DNA from: Pseudomonadota bacterium
GTDB taxonomy: Bacteria; Pseudomonadota; Alphaproteobacteria; Rhizobiales; Xanthobacteraceae
Length of the DNA: 8,657 nt
Direction of reading: 5' to 3'
Assembly: GCA_021823875.1 (NCBI GenBank)
Contig: JAKAMD010000135.1
Span: 1-8,657, forward strand
Each line of letters opens with the position of its first letter. Position 1 is the first letter of the stretch. This document shows, piece after piece, positions 6,261 to 8,657 of this stretch. The position numbers and the translations under genes were made by a program. A model generated the notes under the pieces. That model was not told where the DNA came from. It did no database searches and was given only the letters and a program-made list of their open reading frames with translations.

Positions 6261-7217
6261 ATGTCGAAGAATGCACAAAAGATCGGCTGGATCGGTGCCG
6301 GGCGCATGGGCACGCCCATGGCCGATCGTCTGCTGAAGGCCGGCTATGATGTATCGATTTGGAACCGGACTCGCGCCAAGGCCGAGCCGCTCGCCGCCTC
6401 TGGTGGCAAGATTGTCGATAAGCTTTCCGATCTTGCCGGCTGCGACGTGTTGTTCTCCATCGTTTCCACCGGCAAGGACCTCGATCAGGTCCTTTTCGGC
6501 AAGGACGGCGTTGCTTCCGCCGGCAAGCTGCCGCCGGTTGTCGTCGATTGCTCGACCATCTCGGTTGAGGAATCCGTCTCCATCCGCGAACGCCTGAAGA
6601 AGAGCGGCAGCGATTTCGTCGCCGCGCCGGTGTCCGGCAACGCCAAGGTGATCAAGGCGGGCCGGCTGTCGGCGGTGCTGTCGGGCGTGGAAGCCGCCGC
6701 CAAGGTGGCCCAGCCGCTGATGGAAGTGATTGCGCCGCAGGGCGTCTCTTACGTGGGCGAGGGCGAGCTCGCGCGCGTGTGCAAGATCGCGCACAACGTC
6801 ATGCTCGGCGTCGTCATCGAGAACCTGATCGAGATCACGCTCTTGGTGAACAAGATGGGCGTGCCGCGCCACGCCTTCCTCGCCTTCCTCAACAACGGCG
6901 TCATGGGCTCGATGTTCACCCGCTACAAGTCGCCGGCGCTGGTCAATCTCGACTGGACCACCACCTTCACGCCCGAGCTGCTGCGCAAGGATCTCGATCT
7001 CGGCCTCGAGCTCGGCCGCGAGATGGACGTGCCGATGCCGGTGACGGCGGCCACCCGCGAAGTGCTGCAAACGCATTTCGGCGCCGCCATGCTGCAGAAG
7101 AATCCGGAAGAATACATTCAGAAGGATTTTGCCGCGCTGGCCGAGACCATGGCGCTTGCCGCCGGCATGAAGCTCACGCCCGAGAACAAGGACGTGCCCA
7201 CCGGGCTGGAGCACTAG
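6261..7217 (+). CDS. NAD(P)-dependent beta-hydroxyacid dehydrogenase (3-hydroxyisobutyrate dehydrogenase-like)
   Basis: A 318-residue member of the beta-hydroxyacid dehydrogenase family (3-hydroxyisobutyrate, tartronate-semialdehyde and related reductases). These enzymes oxidise a 3-hydroxyacid, or reduce the semialdehyde, with NAD(P). Seen in order are: the Rossmann glycine motif IGWIGAGRMGTPMA (8-21), Arg36 after the second strand (WNRT), which favours NADP, the DCSTIS substrate motif (96-101), a variant of the APVSGG loop (APVSGNAKVIKAGRLS, 122-137), and the catalytic Lys175 and Asn179 in GEGELARVCKIAHN. KDLDLGLEL follows in the C-terminal helical domain. The length is close to the usual 290-300 residues. 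AGGGGAG lies nine bases before the ATG. It is transcribed away from the transporter unit, so shared regulation and a shared pathway are possible. The exact substrate cannot be assigned. Confidence 0.88.
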   Translation: MSKNAQKIGWIGAGRMGTPMADRLLKAGYDVSIWNRTRAKAEPLAASGGKIVDKLSDLAGCDVLFSIVSTGKDLDQVLFGKDGVASAGKLPPVVVDCSTISVEESVSIRERLKKSGSDFVAAPVSGNAKVIKAGRLSAVLSGVEAAAKVAQPLMEVIAPQGVSYVGEGELARVCKIAHNVMLGVVIENLIEITLLVNKMGVPRHAFLAFLNNGVMGSMFTRYKSPALVNLDWTTTFTPELLRKDLDLGLELGREMDVPMPVTAATREVLQTHFGAAMLQKNPEEYIQKDFAALAETMALAAGMKLTPENKDVPTGLEH

Positions 7218-7251
7218 CGACGGCAGGCATCCCCGAATAAGCGGGCTTGAG

Positions 7252-7341
7252 AAGAAAAAAGGGGGCCGCTTGCGCGGCCCCTTGTGCGTAAGGTGGAGGA
7301 TTCCGCGACCGATTAGAGGAAAGGGAGGTGTCGGCCACGGC
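7252..7341 (-). ncRNA. Candidate anti-Shine-Dalgarno small RNA
   Basis: Read on the minus strand, CCGTGGCCGA (7340-7331) pairs fully with TCGGTCGCGG (7312-7303) as a 10-bp stem. Two of these pairs are G-U and would be mismatches in a plus-strand RNA. The 18-base loop contains CCTCCC. A linker then carries TCCTCC (7300-7295), followed by a terminator stem (7281-7262) and six Ts. C/U-rich anti-Shine-Dalgarno loops plus a terminal U-tract hairpin are the layout of alphaproteobacterial small RNAs such as the alpha-r14 family. A weak promoter, TTGCAC (7375-7370), 16 bases, TGTTAC (7353-7348), would start transcription near 7341, giving an RNA of about 88 bases. No convincing protein frame explains the strand. 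The structure is seen; the RNA itself is inferred. Confidence 0.45.
7255..7281 (-). terminator. Intrinsic terminator (best on minus strand)
   Basis: GGGGCCGC (7262-7269) and GCGGCCCC (7274-7281) form a perfect 8-bp stem with a TTGC loop. On the minus strand the stem is followed by C and then six Ts (7260-7255), a textbook intrinsic terminator. On the plus strand only TTGTG follows, although the leading A-tract would help pairing. It could therefore also end the dehydrogenase transcript, less efficiently. The stronger orientation faces away from both flanking plus-strand genes, which implies a minus-strand transcript in the gap. Confidence 0.75.
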
Positions 7342-7489
7342 GCACACGTAACAGTGAAGCGGCCGCAGCGTGCAATCACAAGTAAATTGGACATAAAATA
7401 AGAAGTGGATTTTTAGGCCGCGGCTGTCGCATCCTTTGCGAAAAGTTGCGCCGTTGTTGCGCCACCAGACGTCACGGGAGGAGTTGCGA

Positions 7490-8254
7490 ATGGCCTTCAA
7501 GCTCTACAACGCGCCGCAATCGACCTGCAGCCAGCGCGTGCGCTTCGTGTTCAACACCAAAGGGCTTCCTTTCGAGGAGGTGAAGCTCAATCTCCTGGAA
7601 GGCGACCAGCTCAAGCCGGACTATCTCAAGCTCAATCCCAACGGCGTGGTGCCCACCCTCGACCATGATGGGCAGATCGTCATCGACTCCACCGTCATCA
7701 CCGAATATCTCGATGAGATTGAGCCGGAGCAGAGTTTCACCCCGGAGGATCCGGTCAAGCGCGCAGCGATGCGCACGCTCATGCATTTTGCCGACGAGAT
7801 GCCGGCCGCCGCGGTGCGGGTGCCGACCTTCAACCTCGCCTTCCTGCCCAGCTTCCAGAAAATGAGCCGCGAGGACTTCGTCGCGTTCGCCGAGTCGAAA
7901 CCGCTGCGCCGCGAGTTCATGCTGGCCATGGGACAGACCGGCTTCCCGCAAAGCGAGATGGACGCCGCGCTCAAGCGTCTGCGCCGCAGCTACGAGCGCA
8001 TGGACGCCGAGATCGAGAAGAGCGGCGGGCCATGGCTGCTCGGCAAGGAGATCTCGCTCGCCGACGTGACGATCATGCCGGCGCTGGTGCGCATGCATGA
8101 TCTCGGCATGGTCGATTGGCAGGACCTGCCGCGCGTCGTCACCTGGTTCGACAACATCCGCGCGCACCCGGCCTTCAAGCCGACCTTCTATCCCGGCTCA
8201 TTGGTGAGCGAGCGCTTCCCGCATCTCAGGGAGCGGCAGGCCAAGGCGGGATAG
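7490..8254 (+). CDS. Glutathione S-transferase family protein
   Basis: A 254-residue cytosolic glutathione S-transferase. The N-terminal thioredoxin-like domain (about 1-78) has the active-site segment APQSTCSQRVR (8-18), with Ser11 or Ser14/Cys13 as candidate thiol-activating residues, the cis-proline motif NPNGVVPTL (49-57), and D66-S67 of the glutathione-binding DST motif. The helical C-terminal domain carries the N-capping box S189-x-x-D192 in LGKEISLADVTIMPAL. Relatives conjugate or remove groups from electrophiles, isomerise maleylacetoacetate-type compounds or cleave aryl ethers. The STCS motif and NPNGVVPTL occur in several such groups, so the substrate is open. The ATG at 7490 is chosen because GGGAGG lies eight bases upstream; an in-frame TTG at 7436 lacks such support. 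A TAAAAT box at 7394-7399 is a weak promoter candidate. It converges on the ArsC-like gene with a 23-base gap. Confidence 0.9.
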   Translation: MAFKLYNAPQSTCSQRVRFVFNTKGLPFEEVKLNLLEGDQLKPDYLKLNPNGVVPTLDHDGQIVIDSTVITEYLDEIEPEQSFTPEDPVKRAAMRTLMHFADEMPAAAVRVPTFNLAFLPSFQKMSREDFVAFAESKPLRREFMLAMGQTGFPQSEMDAALKRLRRSYERMDAEIEKSGGPWLLGKEISLADVTIMPALVRMHDLGMVDWQDLPRVVTWFDNIRAHPAFKPTFYPGSLVSERFPHLRERQAKAG

Positions 8255-8277
8255 CGCCGGCGTCGCGCTTTCTGCGC

Positions 8278-8302
8278 TCAGGCCGCGACGGTCGCGGCCT
8301 GA
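8278..8302. terminator. Long perfect palindromic hairpin at the convergent gene ends
   Basis: TCAGGCCGCGAC (8278-8289) and GTCGCGGCCTGA (8291-8302) form a 12-base perfect inverted repeat with a 1-base centre, practically an 11-bp stem with a 3-base loop. It starts at the stop codon of the ArsC-like gene and encodes its last residues, and it lies 24 bases after the transferase stop. Neither side has a T-run. It is placed to act as a shared terminator or 3'-end stabiliser for the two convergent transcripts. The repeat is certain; the function is inferred. Confidence 0.5.
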
Positions 8303-8657
8303 TCCGCCTTGCCGCTGATCAGATCGAGATGGCTCTGCATGGCCATGGCATCGAGCGAGCGCAAGGGCAGATTGCGGAAGATGCCGATGCGCTTGGTCAG
8401 CATGCGGAACGTGACGGCATAGGCCAGCTCGATCTCCGATATGCTGCCTTCGGTCTTGGCCGGGTTGTCGATTTCCCAATGCGCGAAGAATGGCTCGCCG
8501 TTCCACACCGAGCGCGGCAACAGCGTGGCGTGGTCGCACACCGTGAAAATGAATTCGAAGGTCGGCGCGCTGTCGCCGGTCAGTTCGCTCCAGTCTTTCG
8601 GACGCAAACCCTCGGTAACGAACTCCAGCCGCGTGAGCAGGTTGGTCACATGCGGGT
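8278..8657 (-). CDS. ArsC-like low-molecular-weight phosphatase family protein, C-terminal part (5' end outside window)
   Basis: The frame runs off the right edge; the visible 125 residues are the C-terminal part of a low-molecular-weight phosphatase/ArsC-fold protein. The GTG at 8647 is internal. Family landmarks are EGLRPKDWSEL, then FEFIFTVCDHA (the second Cys region of ArsC, equivalent to VCDNA), then FAHWEIDNPA with the general-acid Asp region, and a tail like FRMLTKRIGIFRNLPLRSLD. The P-loop CX5R at the N terminus would lie outside the window. The segment after VCDHA reads TLLPRSVWNGEP. Thioredoxin-linked arsenate reductases have a third Cys there (..CPVWPG), which is Arg here, so the classical cysteine relay looks incomplete. 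It may be an ArsC-like phosphatase rather than a true arsenate reductase. It is convergent with the transferase gene. Confidence 0.82.
   Translation of the reverse strand, partial: PHVTNLLTRLEFVTEGLRPKDWSELTGDSAPTFEFIFTVCDHATLLPRSVWNGEPFFAHWEIDNPAKTEGSISEIELAYAVTFRMLTKRIGIFRNLPLRSLDAMAMQSHLDLISGKADQAATVAA

Noticed and set aside
6110..6319. Minus-strand frame of 69 codons in the divergent region
   Set aside because: Overlaps the start of the dehydrogenase, has no convincing ribosome binding site and no recognisable motif.
7436..7489. TTG start extending the transferase by 18 residues
   Set aside because: The ATG at 7490 has GGGAGG eight bases upstream and begins exactly at the family's first strand (FKLYNAPQS).
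7174..7500. Minus-strand frame of 108 codons across the dehydrogenase/transferase gap
   Set aside because: No motif or convincing ribosome binding site; it runs through the terminator stem and into the dehydrogenase gene. The non-coding RNA reading explains the strand better.
1..8657. CRISPR array, insertion sequence, tRNA or rRNA
   Set aside because: No regularly spaced direct repeats, transposase-like frame, terminal inverted repeats with target duplication, or cloverleaf/rRNA sequence was seen.

Overview
The window has high GC (roughly 62-65% by eye), strong third-position GC bias that creates long antisense shadow frames, and proteins typical of Alphaproteobacteria. It most likely comes from a soil or rhizosphere member of the Hyphomicrobiales (Bradyrhizobium/Xanthobacteraceae type). 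This placement is an inference from gene content and style; no rRNA or other phylogenetic marker is present.

Layout. The left edge (1-350, + strand) holds the 3' end of a Fic-domain gene with visibly lower GC than the rest. It converges, with a 3-base gap, on a six-gene minus-strand unit spanning 5988 to 354. In transcription order the unit is: permease 1 (5988-5161), permease 2 (5164-4370, 4-base ATGA overlap), a crotonase-fold enoyl-CoA hydratase/isomerase (4366-3557), the ABC ATPase (3537-2758), a periplasmic NMT1/THI5-type binding protein with a Tat-like signal (2669-1677), and an LVIVD-repeat beta-propeller protein (1595-354). A 272-base divergent region (5989-6260) separates it from a plus-strand beta-hydroxyacid dehydrogenase (6261-7217). 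Another 272-base gap (7218-7489) is followed by a glutathione S-transferase (7490-8254). The right edge carries the 3' part of a minus-strand ArsC/low-molecular-weight phosphatase-like gene (8278 to beyond 8657).

How the genes fit together. The minus-strand unit is a complete SsuABC/TauABC/NrtABC-type importer: one binding protein, two paralogous permeases and one ATPase. It is unusual in having an acyl-CoA enzyme inserted between permease and ATPase and a propeller protein at its end. This suggests uptake of an organic compound whose CoA thioester is processed inside the cell. The divergent hydroxyacid dehydrogenase could belong to the same catabolic programme. The substrate cannot be read from the sequence.

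Most interesting non-coding signal. On the minus strand of the gap between the dehydrogenase and the transferase there is a compact candidate small RNA (about 7341 to 7252). It has a 10-bp stem whose large loop carries CCUCCC, a linker carrying UCCUCC, and an intrinsic terminator with a six-U tract. This resembles the anti-Shine-Dalgarno small RNAs known from Alphaproteobacteria. Other gene boundaries carry strong hairpins without U-tracts.
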